This document shows, one piece after another, positions 25,738-34,786 of a stretch of DNA of 64,000 nt. The stretch comes from Pontibacillus salicampi (GTDB lineage: Bacteria; Bacillota; Bacilli; Bacillales; BH030062): assembly GCF_042434395.1 (NCBI RefSeq), contig NZ_JBHLTP010000013.1, positions 1 through 64,000 of the forward strand, written 5' to 3'. The translations under genes and the position numbers were made by a program. The notes beneath the pieces were generated by a model. It was not told where the DNA came from. It worked only from the letters and a program-made list of their open reading frames with translations, and searched no databases. How positions within the stretch are numbered: position 1 is the first letter of the stretch; every line of letters starts with the position of its first letter.

Positions 25738-25767
25738 AAGCAGCACCACTTCTGGATGCTGCTTTTT
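25738..25767 (+). terminator. Terminator after cyclo-ligase-like gene
   Basis: AAGCAGCA/TGCTGCTT stem with an 11-nt loop, ending in TTTTT. Confidence 0.85.
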
Positions 25768-25780
25768 CACTGAGGTTTGA

Positions 25781-26566
25781 TTAAAATTGCCCCTGATACC
25801 AGCGGAAATACCCAAGCTGATAGGAGCTGTATGCTATGAGGAAAAAAATGGTGATCATAAAGGCTAGAAAAGCCCAATCTCGCCAATCTAGCGTGAAACG
25901 GCGATACCACGTTCGCTTCTTGTCTCCTGTAAACCCTTTTGATTCCATGGCAATGGCTGTTCGTTCGGCTTTCCGAATAGCACCGGCTAATAAAGGGATA
26001 GCAAAACGTTTGTACTGCTGAAGGGATTCTTTAATGTTTGTTGCTCGGTTGACTCCCCTTACTCGATGGGCAGCCCTTATCTGTGCCAATTCCTCTTTCA
26101 TCATCGGAAGGAATCGATAGCCTGCAAGAATTCCATATGCTAGCTTTGGAGGAAGTTTGCATTGCTGCATCAAACTTAATATAAAATGCACCATATTAGT
26201 GGTAAAGACAAACATTAGTGATAAAGATGCAAAGGCAAGCATCCTTAAGGAAAGAGAGAGAGCTACCATTACGTCCTCTCGAGGGACATTCCACCATAAT
26301 AGAGCTACAACATCATTTTTGTTCGTTGGTTCATCTGCAAAAGCAATCGTAGTCCAAAGCATCCCGAGCGAAATAATAAAAAAGGGTAGAAAGAAAAGTG
26401 CATATCGGCTCCAGGCGACCTTTCCAAAGAGAATTGTCAATAAAATAGTGAAAATGCAATAAAGGAGCGGGGTGAACGGATCAAATACAAAGGCAAGCAA
26501 ACAGACGGTGAGCACGACAGTGATGGCTTTCAAGCTTGGATTAATTTGATGTAATAGAGTAGACAT
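25781..26566 (-). CDS. ykoC: ECF transporter transmembrane (T) component YkoC
   Basis: A 261-residue energy-coupling-factor T component with about five or six helices and the two coupling-helix signatures, here ILAGYRFLPMMKEELAQIRAAHRVRG and PLLAGAIRKAERTAIAMESKGF (A-R-G-like ARG/SKG motifs). It couples the YkoD ATPase to the YkoE substrate component for uptake of the thiamine precursor hydroxymethylpyrimidine or thiamine. GGAGG lies 9 nt before the ATG. It overlaps the end of ykoD by 26 bp and is the last gene of the ykoF-E-D-C operon. Confidence 0.9.
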   Translation of the reverse strand: MSTLLHQINPSLKAITVVLTVCLLAFVFDPFTPLLYCIFTILLTILFGKVAWSRYALFFLPFFIISLGMLWTTIAFADEPTNKNDVVALLWWNVPREDVMVALSLSLRMLAFASLSLMFVFTTNMVHFILSLMQQCKLPPKLAYGILAGYRFLPMMKEELAQIRAAHRVRGVNRATNIKESLQQYKRFAIPLLAGAIRKAERTAIAMESKGFTGDKKRTWYRRFTLDWRDWAFLAFMITIFFLIAYSSYQLGYFRWYQGQF

Positions 26567-28214
26567 CTTGCAGTGCCTCCAATCGTTTCTCTAACGACAC
26601 ACTCGTTGGTAATAGCAAGTTCCACTTTGCTAGATTTGGTTGCTTCCACAGTTCAGCAGGAGTCTGATCGGCAATGATTCTTCCCTCTTCCATCACAAGA
26701 ACTCGTGTTGCATATTTTTGTACAAGGTCCATGTCATGAGTAATCATCACAATCGTAGTATCCTCCTTAAAGCGCTGTTCCAGCAAGCTCATCAGCCTTT
26801 CTGTGGAGCGGGCATCTTGGCCAAAAGTAGGTTCATCCAAAAATAACAAGCCCTGCTCATCGACAATCATTGTAGCTACACTCAATCTTCTCTTCTGTCC
26901 CTGGCTCAGAGTGTAAGGATGGCGCTTTTCTAACCCTTCCAGCTGACAATAGGACATTATTTCTGTTACGCGTTGGGTTATATAGTCCTCTGAGAAGGAT
27001 CGAACTTTCATTCCATAGCCTATTTCCTCTTCCACGGAATCTGTTATAAATTGATGCTCTGGATTTTGAAATACATAGCCTATTTCCTTGCGTAAATCCC
27101 TTTCCTTCCAGCTGGAAAGCGGTCTTTGGTGCAGCATTAGGTCTCCTTCGTACTTGGTTTCAATACCCGCGAGCGCTCTCGATAATGTTGTTTTACCACT
27201 TCCGTTTGGTCCGAGTATTGCGATAAATTCCCCTTTGTGAATAGCAACATCAATTCCCCGCAGTATTGCTTGATTCCGTTTACTTACGTGAAGATCCTTT
27301 GCCATGAGCAAATTATTACTCAAAGCCTTCCGTTTGTTTGGCCTAGAGATTATAGCAGGGGCGTGGAGGTGGTTCGCTTCCAACGATTGCATATATTCCT
27401 CTATGGTTAACGGGAGGGGCTGTAGAGAAGAACCAAAATGGCTAAGCCAAAGGTCCGTGACTTTCGGAATCCATATGCCCTGTTCTTTTAGTTCGTCACC
27501 AAATGTGGTTATCGCTTCTCTTAATGGACCGTCATACAGCATCTTTCCGTCCTTTTGTAAAATAACAGCTCGTTCTATAAAGGAAGCCCATCCCTCCAGC
27601 TGATGCTCAATAACAATCAGGCCAAACGAATGCTGAAGATGAAGGCTATGAATCGTATCTATAAAGTCTTGTGTAGCTTTCGGGTCCAGGTTGGCAGTGG
27701 GCTCATCTAAAATAAGAATGGCAGGTTGTAACGCCAACACACAAGCTAATGCTACCTTTTGCTTTTGCCCACCAGAAAGAGAGGAAATGGTACTTTCCTT
27801 ATATTCCTCCATGTCAACTAATGATAGTACTTCTTCTATTCTTGTTTCGATTTCCTCAGGGGGGGTCTGGATATTTTCTAATCCGAAAGCTATTTCATCC
27901 TCTACTGTAAGCATACAAAATTGACTTTCTGGATCTTGGAATACCACTCCAATCCGTTGACTCCATTGCCCAGGAGAGCTATTGGAAATGGATGCTTCGT
28001 TAAGCTTTACATCACCCGCTGTGTATCCATCTAATTCACTTGGATAAATTCCATTCAAGCAAAAGGTGAGCGAGCTTTTACCAGAACCGCTCGGGCCAAG
28101 AAGAAGCATGGTCTCTCCTTCTGAAATAGTAAAAGAAATGTCAGAAAGGGTGCTTTGTTCTGTTTCTTCATAGTTAAGAGAAAGCTGTTGGATGGATAAC
28201 GTATCCCTGCTCAT
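26541..28214 (-). CDS. ykoD: ECF transporter dual ATPase YkoD
   Basis: A 557-residue protein with two fused ABC ATPase domains. The first has LGPSGSGKSS and LSGGQKQKVALA with ILDEPTANLDP; the second (from about 315) has LGPNGSGKTT, LSQGQKRRLSVA and LFLDEPTFGQD. It powers the ECF importer with YkoC and YkoE. The ATG at 28214 is favoured because it overlaps the ykoE stop as ATGA, the same junction as ykoF/ykoE; an ATG seven codons upstream is possible. No strong ribosome site is present, so translation is probably coupled to ykoE. Confidence 0.92.
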   Translation of the reverse strand: MSRDTLSIQQLSLNYEETEQSTLSDISFTISEGETMLLLGPSGSGKSSLTFCLNGIYPSELDGYTAGDVKLNEASISNSSPGQWSQRIGVVFQDPESQFCMLTVEDEIAFGLENIQTPPEEIETRIEEVLSLVDMEEYKESTISSLSGGQKQKVALACVLALQPAILILDEPTANLDPKATQDFIDTIHSLHLQHSFGLIVIEHQLEGWASFIERAVILQKDGKMLYDGPLREAITTFGDELKEQGIWIPKVTDLWLSHFGSSLQPLPLTIEEYMQSLEANHLHAPAIISRPNKRKALSNNLLMAKDLHVSKRNQAILRGIDVAIHKGEFIAILGPNGSGKTTLSRALAGIETKYEGDLMLHQRPLSSWKERDLRKEIGYVFQNPEHQFITDSVEEEIGYGMKVRSFSEDYITQRVTEIMSYCQLEGLEKRHPYTLSQGQKRRLSVATMIVDEQGLLFLDEPTFGQDARSTERLMSLLEQRFKEDTTIVMITHDMDLVQKYATRVLVMEEGRIIADQTPAELWKQPNLAKWNLLLPTSVSLEKRLEALQDVYSITSN

Positions 28215-28789
28215 GCGGCTTTCTTCTTTCGCCATTCTTTACCAAGGGCAAAGCTGGATAGTACACCTGTCTTCGCTAATCCGTCGCTAATTGCTTTTCC
28301 AAGTAAACCAGAAATGACAGCCCCGCTAATCATTCTTACAATCAGCATACTAACGATGTAGGTTGTTCCAAACGCAGCGTAACCTGATCGGAAGTAGCCC
28401 CAAATAAAGCTGAAAACAGCCGCACCTACACCAGCCATCATAAGGACTGCTAAGGTATATCGCTTCCACCTAGTCAGTGCGAATGCGGTTTCTGCTCCTA
28501 ATCCTTGAATAACGCCTGAGAGAATTAGGATAGGTCCCATAGCGTTGCCTAGCAGCACTTCAATGGTAGCGGCTATGGTTTCAGAAAGAAAGGCTGCTCC
28601 AGGCTTTCGAATAATGTAGGCTGCGATAATGGAAACTATAAACCAAATACCGAAGATAAGATCATATCCAATTGGTCCCATCACTGCTGCTAGCAGCTTT
28701 CCAACTGGTAAAAATGCCAAATAGACAACAGCGAATACTACAGAAAGCACGGACATAACAACGATTTCTTTCAGTCTCCAATTATTCAT
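28211..28789 (-). CDS. ykoE: ECF transporter substrate component YkoE
   Basis: A 192-residue membrane protein of the YkoE family with about five or six helices, the substrate-specific S component for thiamine or its pyrimidine moiety. Typical stretches are VYLAFLPVGKLLAAVMGPIG and GNAMGPILILSGVIQGLGAE. The ATG overlaps the ykoF stop as ATGA, with AAAGGAGGG inside the 3' end of ykoF as ribosome site. Confidence 0.9.
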   Translation of the reverse strand: MNNWRLKEIVVMSVLSVVFAVVYLAFLPVGKLLAAVMGPIGYDLIFGIWFIVSIIAAYIIRKPGAAFLSETIAATIEVLLGNAMGPILILSGVIQGLGAETAFALTRWKRYTLAVLMMAGVGAAVFSFIWGYFRSGYAAFGTTYIVSMLIVRMISGAVISGLLGKAISDGLAKTGVLSSFALGKEWRKKKAA

Positions 28790-29394
28790 TCCTTTTTCCC
28801 TCCTTTAGTAGAAGGGCTGTTAGCAGAAATAGTGACAGTCATGACGGTGTGAGAGGAGCCATTTTTCTCTACATCGGTAAACACTTGCTCTAACCCGTTA
28901 TAAATAGAATTTCCATCGCCATCTAGCCGGGTCGCATAGTGTACGGAGGATACCTCGATACCCTGCTGCTTCATAGACTCAATTTGGCTGTAAATAGTAT
29001 CCATATAATCGCCGCCTCCCATTGGATAAAGAGAGAACATTCCTGCTGCTTCTTGATGAATGGTTTGACTGTTTGCAGCGTTTAATGGTGATTCGTCCTC
29101 TGCCATATACGTGTCGCCTGATGTGTCTCCAGGACAGCCAATAGAGTAGGTTGCATTAAAAACAACGTGATGACCAGTGCTTGCTGCTTGCAGAAAGGCT
29201 GCCTTTGTGACATCAAAGATGTGGGTAATTCTCCCGCGTACGCATGTCCCGATATCAGTCGTTTCCATCCAAACCTTTGATGTATCTACTTCTTTTAAGG
29301 CAGATTGAATCACCTGTACAAAATCATCTGTCATTGGATAAATAGCAAAGTTGCATCCAGCTATCCGATTACTTCCGCAAACTCGTTGTTCCAT
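28786..29394 (-). CDS. ykoF: Thiamine/HMP-binding protein YkoF
   Basis: A 202-residue protein matching Bacillus subtilis YkoF (200 residues), made of two tandem ACT-like YKOF domains. AGCNFAIYPMTDDF opens the first repeat and AGMFSLYPMGGGDY the second; the parallel YPM segments show the duplication. B. subtilis YkoF binds thiamine and is thought to assist pyrimidine-moiety uptake in the cytosol. The ATG at 29394 has AGGAGG 7 nt upstream. The open frame continues upstream to 29808, but that stretch is the TPP riboswitch and its terminator, so it is untranslated leader. Confidence 0.92.
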   Translation of the reverse strand: MEQRVCGSNRIAGCNFAIYPMTDDFVQVIQSALKEVDTSKVWMETTDIGTCVRGRITHIFDVTKAAFLQAASTGHHVVFNATYSIGCPGDTSGDTYMAEDESPLNAANSQTIHQEAAGMFSLYPMGGGDYMDTIYSQIESMKQQGIEVSSVHYATRLDGDGNSIYNGLEQVFTDVEKNGSSHTVMTVTISANSPSTKGGKKE

Positions 29395-29447
29395 GAATAT
29401 TCCTCCTAGTAATGAATGATTTTGAACGACACAAGGTGTTATAAACA

Positions 29448-29476
29448 CAAAAAAACTGCATCCCAGGGGAATGCAG
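29448..29476 (-). terminator. TPP riboswitch terminator
   Basis: On the minus strand CTGCATTCC pairs with GGGATGCAG and is followed by seven T, 54 nt before the ykoF start. Typical of TPP-induced premature termination. Confidence 0.9.
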
Positions 29477-29530
29477 TCTAATATAAGATAGGGCACGATA
29501 GGCACGTGCTCGTAAATATCAAGTTCGACT

Positions 29531-29615
29531 GCACTTGCCCACGCTAGTATTATCCAGATCGGGTCATAAGGGTCGGAATTCATCCTCTCAGCCATGTACA
29601 TAGCTCCCCCAGTGC
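29531..29615 (-). ncRNA. TPP riboswitch (THI element)
   Basis: On the minus strand the aptamer contains GGGGGAGC, GGCTGAGAGGATG, GACCCTTATGACC and GATCTGGATAATACTAGCG, the invariant THI-box elements. P1 pairs GCACT with AGTGC. It precedes the ykoF-E-D-C operon, so thiamine pyrophosphate should switch off uptake through the terminator at 29448-29476. Confidence 0.97.
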
Positions 29616-29654
29616 GTAACGCTAGGTATGCAATTTTAGTTCGTTCACAAGTAT

Positions 29655-29683
29655 AGAATAATAGAAGAATCAAATATTGTAAA
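29655..29683 (-). promoter_or_regulatory. Promoter of the ykoFEDC transcript
   Basis: On the minus strand TTTACA (29683-29678), a 17-nt spacer and TATTCT (29660-29655), placing the start about 30 nt upstream of the aptamer. Confidence 0.65.
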
Positions 29684-29937
29684 CATGTGACGATAATAGA
29701 AAAGAGGAATATGAGAAAAGAAACACTGTCGTGAAAGCTGCATGTACCCTTTGTTAGTCCACGTTCTCTCCTTTTAGGAGAAACTATAGAAAAATAAAAA
29801 ATAGTCATATATTTGTTAGAATGAGCAAGAAAAATCGAATTTTAACGAAAATTTTACTGATATTCTGTTCCGCATATTCCAATATTATAATAAAATTTAA
29901 GTCTATTACACTAGGTCTTCCGTAATGAGGAGTGGGG

Positions 29938-31977
29938 ATGTTGCAAGAATTGCAAGGTAATTATGAGAGTGGATTGGTTCTCCTTTCCCTCGTAGTAGCT
30001 ATGGTTGGGGCATATATTTCTCTTGATATTGCACAGCATATTGCTCGGACAAGTAGAGATATGAGAATCCCCTGGCTATTTACAGGGGCTGTAACGTTTG
30101 GGATGAGTCTCTGGTCGGTACATTTTATATGGGTTAATGCTTTGCATGTCCATATACCTATATTGGAAAATGGCAGCGCGACCTTCTTGTCTATCTTGCC
30201 TGTCGTACTGGCGAGTATGGTTGCGTTTTATATGATTAATAAGGGAGTTATTACCTATATTCAAGTGTTTCTGGCTGGGGTTATTATTTCAGCTGGAATG
30301 ATCGTTATGCAAATCGTAGCAAGAACTGCATTAGTCATGCCTGGAGTGGAATTGCGTTTTCATGCAGTCTATCTTTTCCTTGCGAGCTTTGTAGCATTCT
30401 TATTAGCAGTTGGTTCTATACGTCTGCTAAGAAAAATACAGCAGCATCGTTCCCGCCTTCGTAAAATAGGAAGCGCTATTGGATTAGGAATAGCCAACAC
30501 GCTATTGTATTACATAGGTACAAAGGCCATGCCCATTTACGTGAGAGATACGAAGGTGTTCACTGCCACTCCATTTAGTGACAATACAGCGCTTGTATTG
30601 AACGTTACCATTATGATGACGGTTTTATTAGCCGCTGTTTTATTGCTTGGGCGTGTGGAGAACTTAAGCATGCAGCGCTTAGCCTATTACGATATTTTAA
30701 CCAACCTCCCGAATAGAAGATATTTTATTCAAAAGTACGATGACCTTCTGAAAGGAACGGCTAAACAAAAAGGCGTCATCTCGTGCATCTTGTTTGATGT
30801 GGACCATTTCAAATGGATTAACGATACATTTGGATATGAGGCTGGTGATGAATTCCTAAAGCAGATTGCAAAGGAGATACGAGATCACGCTCATCCTACA
30901 ACAGTTGTAGCAAGACTGGATGGAAATCGCTTTGGTTTGCTATATAGGAAGGGGAAGACAGTGGAGGATTTGCAAGAAAGGCTGGAAAGCATCCAGGAAA
31001 GCTTTCGTGGAATTCCATTTGATTTAGGACAGTTAGAGTTTCGCCCAACCCTATCAATCGGTGCTAGTATGAAGGAATATGATAATCCGAGCTATACCTC
31101 TTTATTTAGCCATGCAGAAAGAGCCTTACACTTTGCTAAGGGGAATGGTCGGAACAATATTCAGATCTACAATAAAGATATTCATTCTAATGAAAGAGAA
31201 CACCAGCTGTTAAACGGTATGAAGCATGCAATGAAGAGAGGGGAATTCTCCCTTTACTATCAACCTACCGTGTCGGCACATCCATTACATTATCGAAGAG
31301 CAGAAGTATTAATTCGCTGGTTCAGCGAGGAATTGGGCCAGGTGTCTCCTGGGGAATTTATACCTCTAGCAGAACGGAGTGGATTAATTACCGAGCTAAC
31401 GGAATGGATTGTACGTACTGCTTTAATCCAGCTGAAAGCGTGGGATAAAGAGCAGGCATCTATCCGTCAGCTATCAATTAATATTTCAGCTATCCATTTT
31501 CAATATGGAAATGTGTATGACCTGATGAAGCGATTGACAGATGAGATTGAGATCCATCCCTCCAGAATAGAGTTGGAGATTACGGAAACCTCTGTTATGA
31601 AGAATATGAGTCAAGCTGTAGCAACCCTTCATCAGTTAAGAGAGCTCGGGTTTCGTATTGCTCTAGATGATTTTGGTACAGGTCTATCCTCATTAAACTA
31701 TTTACAGATGCTCCCGATAGATACGTTGAAAATTGATCAAACGTTTGTTCAAGATATTGCTCATGATACGAAGAAGCAGGCTATAGTAGAAACCATCATT
31801 CGATTAGCTAAGCACCTCGGAATGGAAATTGTGGTAGAAGGAATAGAGGAAAACGTCCAATATTTGCTCATGCAATCGTATGGCTGTGATTATTTACAAG
31901 GATATTATTTCGCGAAACCTATGCGGGCAGAGGAGCTATCAGCGGTGTACGAAAGAAATGCAGCCCAATTAGTGTAA
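29938..31977 (+). CDS. MHYT-like membrane protein with degenerate GGDEF and EAL domains
   Basis: A 679-residue c-di-GMP signalling protein. Residues 1-240 form seven helices resembling an MHYT sensor, but the signature is eroded (SVHFIWV for the first MHYT; MQIVARTAL and LYYIGTKAM for the others). A GGDEF domain follows (about 250-415) whose active-site loop at 328-332 reads DGNRF instead of GGDEF, so it should not make c-di-GMP. The EAL domain (about 430-679) looks complete: EVLIRW at 456, NISAIHFQ, LEITET, ALDDFGTGLSSLNYL, LKIDQTF, VEGIE and LQGYYFAKP. It is probably a membrane phosphodiesterase with a regulatory GGDEF. The ATG at 29938 is chosen after GAGGAG over the GTG two codons before. 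Confidence 0.88.
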   Translation: MLQELQGNYESGLVLLSLVVAMVGAYISLDIAQHIARTSRDMRIPWLFTGAVTFGMSLWSVHFIWVNALHVHIPILENGSATFLSILPVVLASMVAFYMINKGVITYIQVFLAGVIISAGMIVMQIVARTALVMPGVELRFHAVYLFLASFVAFLLAVGSIRLLRKIQQHRSRLRKIGSAIGLGIANTLLYYIGTKAMPIYVRDTKVFTATPFSDNTALVLNVTIMMTVLLAAVLLLGRVENLSMQRLAYYDILTNLPNRRYFIQKYDDLLKGTAKQKGVISCILFDVDHFKWINDTFGYEAGDEFLKQIAKEIRDHAHPTTVVARLDGNRFGLLYRKGKTVEDLQERLESIQESFRGIPFDLGQLEFRPTLSIGASMKEYDNPSYTSLFSHAERALHFAKGNGRNNIQIYNKDIHSNEREHQLLNGMKHAMKRGEFSLYYQPTVSAHPLHYRRAEVLIRWFSEELGQVSPGEFIPLAERSGLITELTEWIVRTALIQLKAWDKEQASIRQLSINISAIHFQYGNVYDLMKRLTDEIEIHPSRIELEITETSVMKNMSQAVATLHQLRELGFRIALDDFGTGLSSLNYLQMLPIDTLKIDQTFVQDIAHDTKKQAIVETIIRLAKHLGMEIVVEGIEENVQYLLMQSYGCDYLQGYYFAKPMRAEELSAVYERNAAQLV

Positions 31978-32065
31978 GCATAAATTGGAAATTCTTCTTC
32001 CTCGGCATAGGAATGATGTTTGAAGTATAATACAGAAAAGGAACAGAGTATGGAGGAGGGATACC

Positions 32066-32263
32066 ATGGGGAAAGCAGCAGATAACCGTCATTCACAAAT
32101 TCAATATGTCCAAAACAGAGTGAACATGCTTCAGCACGTTGTCCAATCAATGGATGCTCACTCTGTTGAAGTAGAGGACTTAGATCAACTACTACACTTA
32201 ATGAACGAGCTGGAAGGGAAGATAGAACGATTTAAGAAGGATTGGCAGGATGGTCGCTCATGA
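32066..32263 (+). CDS. SE1561 family small protein
   Basis: A 65-residue, highly charged helical protein of the SE1561 family found in Bacillales and staphylococci. Family-like features are the N-terminal MGKAADNRHSQIQYVQNRVN, the acidic VEVEDLDQLLHLMNELEGK and the closing ERFKKDW. Heptad-like spacing suggests a short coiled coil. Function unknown. GGAGGGATACC precedes the ATG. Its stop overlaps the next gene's start as ATGA, so the two are translationally coupled. Confidence 0.75.
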   Translation: MGKAADNRHSQIQYVQNRVNMLQHVVQSMDAHSVEVEDLDQLLHLMNELEGKIERFKKDWQDGRS

Positions 32264-32901
32264 AGGAGCTTAAATCGATTCTTCTAGCCTTGTGGTTACT
32301 TTTTATCAGCTATGCCTTTTTTCTGGCTCCAATAGAAGGAGGAAAAGATGTCTTTCTGCAACACCTTTTCTCCGCCCAATATACCGACCCTTTACTGATG
32401 ACCGTGTTTTCGTTGTTAGGGATATGGCCTGCTGTGTACTGTATTCTTCTACTTGAAAATGATCGAGCATCTATCCCTGCATGGCCATTTGCCTTAGGGT
32501 CTTTCGTTGCCGGTGCCTTTACGATATTACCTTACTTTGTATTCCATATAGAAAAACGGCGAGTGAAGAACAGAACTCCAGAACGAGCGAGATTGTTTTT
32601 GTCAAATCGTGGGTTATACATACTACTATTACTACTCACGGTAGTGCTGATGGCATTTGGTCTTTACTACGGTGATGTTAATGTATATGCAGATATGTTT
32701 ATGCAATCCCGGTTTGTCCATGTCATGACGATAGACTTTATCGTGCTGACACTCCTTTCCATGGTCGCCATTGCCCACCATGCCTATTACTTACACGAAC
32801 GATCCCAGAAGCTATGGTGGCTTGGTTTGATTCCCATTATAGGGGCACTGATCTACTTGCTCATTACAGACAATCGCCAGCGTGTGGAGGAAGGACGCTA
32901 A
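32260..32901 (+). CDS. Hypothetical membrane protein (five to six helices)
   Basis: A 213-residue hydrophobic protein with spans near 7-27, 48-68, 78-98, 118-138, 155-175 and 183-200. A basic cytoplasmic loop (KRRVKNRTPERAR) separates the halves. The final helix LWWLGLIPIIGALIYLLI resembles DUF2834/phospholipase_D-nuclease N-type helices, but no family can be assigned. The start at 32260 forms an ATGA overlap with the SE1561 gene. Closed by a strong terminator. Confidence 0.7.
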   Translation: MKELKSILLALWLLFISYAFFLAPIEGGKDVFLQHLFSAQYTDPLLMTVFSLLGIWPAVYCILLLENDRASIPAWPFALGSFVAGAFTILPYFVFHIEKRRVKNRTPERARLFLSNRGLYILLLLLTVVLMAFGLYYGDVNVYADMFMQSRFVHVMTIDFIVLTLLSMVAIAHHAYYLHERSQKLWWLGLIPIIGALIYLLITDNRQRVEEGR

Positions 32902-32911
32902 GTAACAACGA

Positions 32912-32936
32912 AAAGCTGCAAATGTGCAGCTTTTTT
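32912..32936 (+). terminator. Terminator after the 32260 gene
   Basis: AAAGCTGCA/TGCAGCTTT with an AATG loop, followed by six T. Confidence 0.95.
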
Positions 32937-33144
32937 ATATGGAAGCTATTAATCAGGCTTTTGGATCAGGCTAATGGTTCAAGGAATGTAGTCTTGGGGG
33001 GGAACTTTCCACCAGATTATCTCCAATGGAACGCTTTCCGAATGAGGACTGCATAAAAATTGTACCAGCAGCGTGAACAGTTTGTATTAAAAACGAAGAA
33101 AAGTGTTGATGTTAATTGACAGAAAAATTAAAATTATATTAAAT

Positions 33145-33158
33145 TGAAAGCGTTTTAT
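33145..33158 (+). promoter_or_regulatory. Near-cre site before sensor kinase
   Basis: TGAAAGCGTTTTAT matches 12 of 14 positions of the cre consensus, failing in the last two. It ends 20 nt before the kinase start. Weak on its own, but the tct genes downstream have a perfect cre. Confidence 0.35.
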
Positions 33159-33178
33159 AGCTTGCAAGGAGACGTTGT

Positions 33179-34786
33179 GTGCGAAATATATTAAGAGTAT
33201 CATTGCAAACCAAAATTTTGGGATTAGTAATATCTATGCTGTTATTCGTTATTGTTACGTTAACCGCTATTTTTGCTTATTGGGAAGTGAAACAAACGAA
33301 AAGTCAAAAGGGAGAGCTTGCTCTGCAAGTAGCGACCACCGTTTCCTTTATGCCAAGCATTAAAGATGCCTTCACACTGGAGGACCCATCTCTTATTATT
33401 CAGCCAATAGCGAAGGAGGTAGAGAAGGAGGTAGGAGCAGAATTCGTTGTGATAGGAAATAAGAATAGCATTCGTTATGCTCATCCAGATGCTTGGAAAA
33501 TTGGGCGTAAAATGGTCGGAGGAGATAATGATCGAGCATTACAAAAGGGCGAGTATTATACTTCAGAAGCAACAGGGACATTAGGGCCATCCTTACGTGG
33601 AAAAGCACCGATTAGAAATAGTGAAGGGGATATTGTTGGTATCGTCTCCGTCGGATTTTTAATAGAGGATATCCAGGCAGCTATGTATCAAAAATTATGG
33701 AAGATTAGTATTGTAGCGTTTCTCATATTACTAGTAGGGGTAGGATGGGGTGTTCTGCTAGTGAGAAGTATTAGAAAGGATACGCTTGGACTCGAACCGA
33801 AGGAAATAGCCAGTTTGTATCGGGACCGAAGTGCGATCTTATATTCCATAAAAGAAGGCATCATCGCCATCGATCAAGATGGCAACATTTCTATGATGAA
33901 CACCTCTGCACAGGAAATGCTCCATATCCCTTACGATGCGATTGACTTATCCATTGAGGAAGTGTTTCCTAATACGAAAATGCTTCGAGTACTTCAATCC
34001 GGCCAGCAGGAAACAGACCAGGAGATGCTATTAGGAGACAGGCTGGTTATCGTCAATAGAACTCCCGTTGTAGAACAGGGGGAAGTCATTGGCGTAGTAG
34101 CTAGTTTTCGAGACAAGACGGAGGTCCAGCAGATGGTTCAAACCTTAACCGAAGTTCGTAAGTATTCAGAAGACCTCCGTTCCCAGACACATGAATATAC
34201 AAATAAATTATATGTGCTATCTGGACTCCTGCAATTAGGTAATTACCAGGAAGCAAGGGAACTGTTAGACGAGGAGGTTACTATTCAACAACAACAAAAC
34301 AGAATATTGTTTGACCAAATTGAAGATGAAACGGTCCAGGCAATCCTGCTAGGAAAAATCAGCTTTGCATCAGAGAAGAAAATTGATTTTCATGTCAATG
34401 AAGAAACGGAGTTACACGCTCTGCCTAGTCATATACAGCCCTCCCTGCTCATCACGATTTTAGGGAATTTATTGGACAATGCCTTTGATGCAGTAAGTCA
34501 GCAGCAGAAGAAGCAAGTATCTTTTTTTGCAACTGATATTGGGAAGGAAATCGTGCTGGAAGTGCAGGATAATGGCATAGGCATTGAAACCAATCAAATG
34601 GACCGTATTTTTCATAAAGGATTTACGACGAGCAAGGAAAAGGGGAGAGGCTTTGGCCTTTCTAATGTGATGGATGCTATCTACCATTTGGAAGGAAGTG
34701 TCGAGGTGAATAATGCGGAGGAGGGAGGTACTGTGTTTTCGGTGTTTATACCTAAACAATCCAGCACGAAGGAGGTACTAGGATGA
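33179..34786 (+). CDS. CitA/DcuS-type sensor histidine kinase
   Basis: A 535-residue membrane kinase of the CitA/DcuS/MalK family that senses di- or tricarboxylates. Helix 1 is at about 13-35; an extracytoplasmic sCACHE-like sensor (about 36-170, with AFVVIGNKNSIRYAHP-type residues and KGEYYTSEATGTLGPSLRGK) is followed by helix 2 (about 180-200), a PAS domain (215-320), a dimerisation segment with His in LRSQTHEYTNKLYVLSGLLQ, and an ATPase domain with NLLDNAFDAV, DNGIGI and GRGFGLSNV. GTG start after AAGGAGACGTTGT. The response regulator gene overlaps by 4 bp, and the tct transporter downstream is the likely target. Confidence 0.92.
   Translation: MRNILRVSLQTKILGLVISMLLFVIVTLTAIFAYWEVKQTKSQKGELALQVATTVSFMPSIKDAFTLEDPSLIIQPIAKEVEKEVGAEFVVIGNKNSIRYAHPDAWKIGRKMVGGDNDRALQKGEYYTSEATGTLGPSLRGKAPIRNSEGDIVGIVSVGFLIEDIQAAMYQKLWKISIVAFLILLVGVGWGVLLVRSIRKDTLGLEPKEIASLYRDRSAILYSIKEGIIAIDQDGNISMMNTSAQEMLHIPYDAIDLSIEEVFPNTKMLRVLQSGQQETDQEMLLGDRLVIVNRTPVVEQGEVIGVVASFRDKTEVQQMVQTLTEVRKYSEDLRSQTHEYTNKLYVLSGLLQLGNYQEARELLDEEVTIQQQQNRILFDQIEDETVQAILLGKISFASEKKIDFHVNEETELHALPSHIQPSLLITILGNLLDNAFDAVSQQQKKQVSFFATDIGKEIVLEVQDNGIGIETNQMDRIFHKGFTTSKEKGRGFGLSNVMDAIYHLEGSVEVNNAEEGGTVFSVFIPKQSSTKEVLG

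Noticed and set aside
29395..29808. N-terminal extension of YkoF
   Set aside because: This stretch is the TPP riboswitch and terminator; the product would contain unrelated sequence and the AGGAGG lies at 29394.
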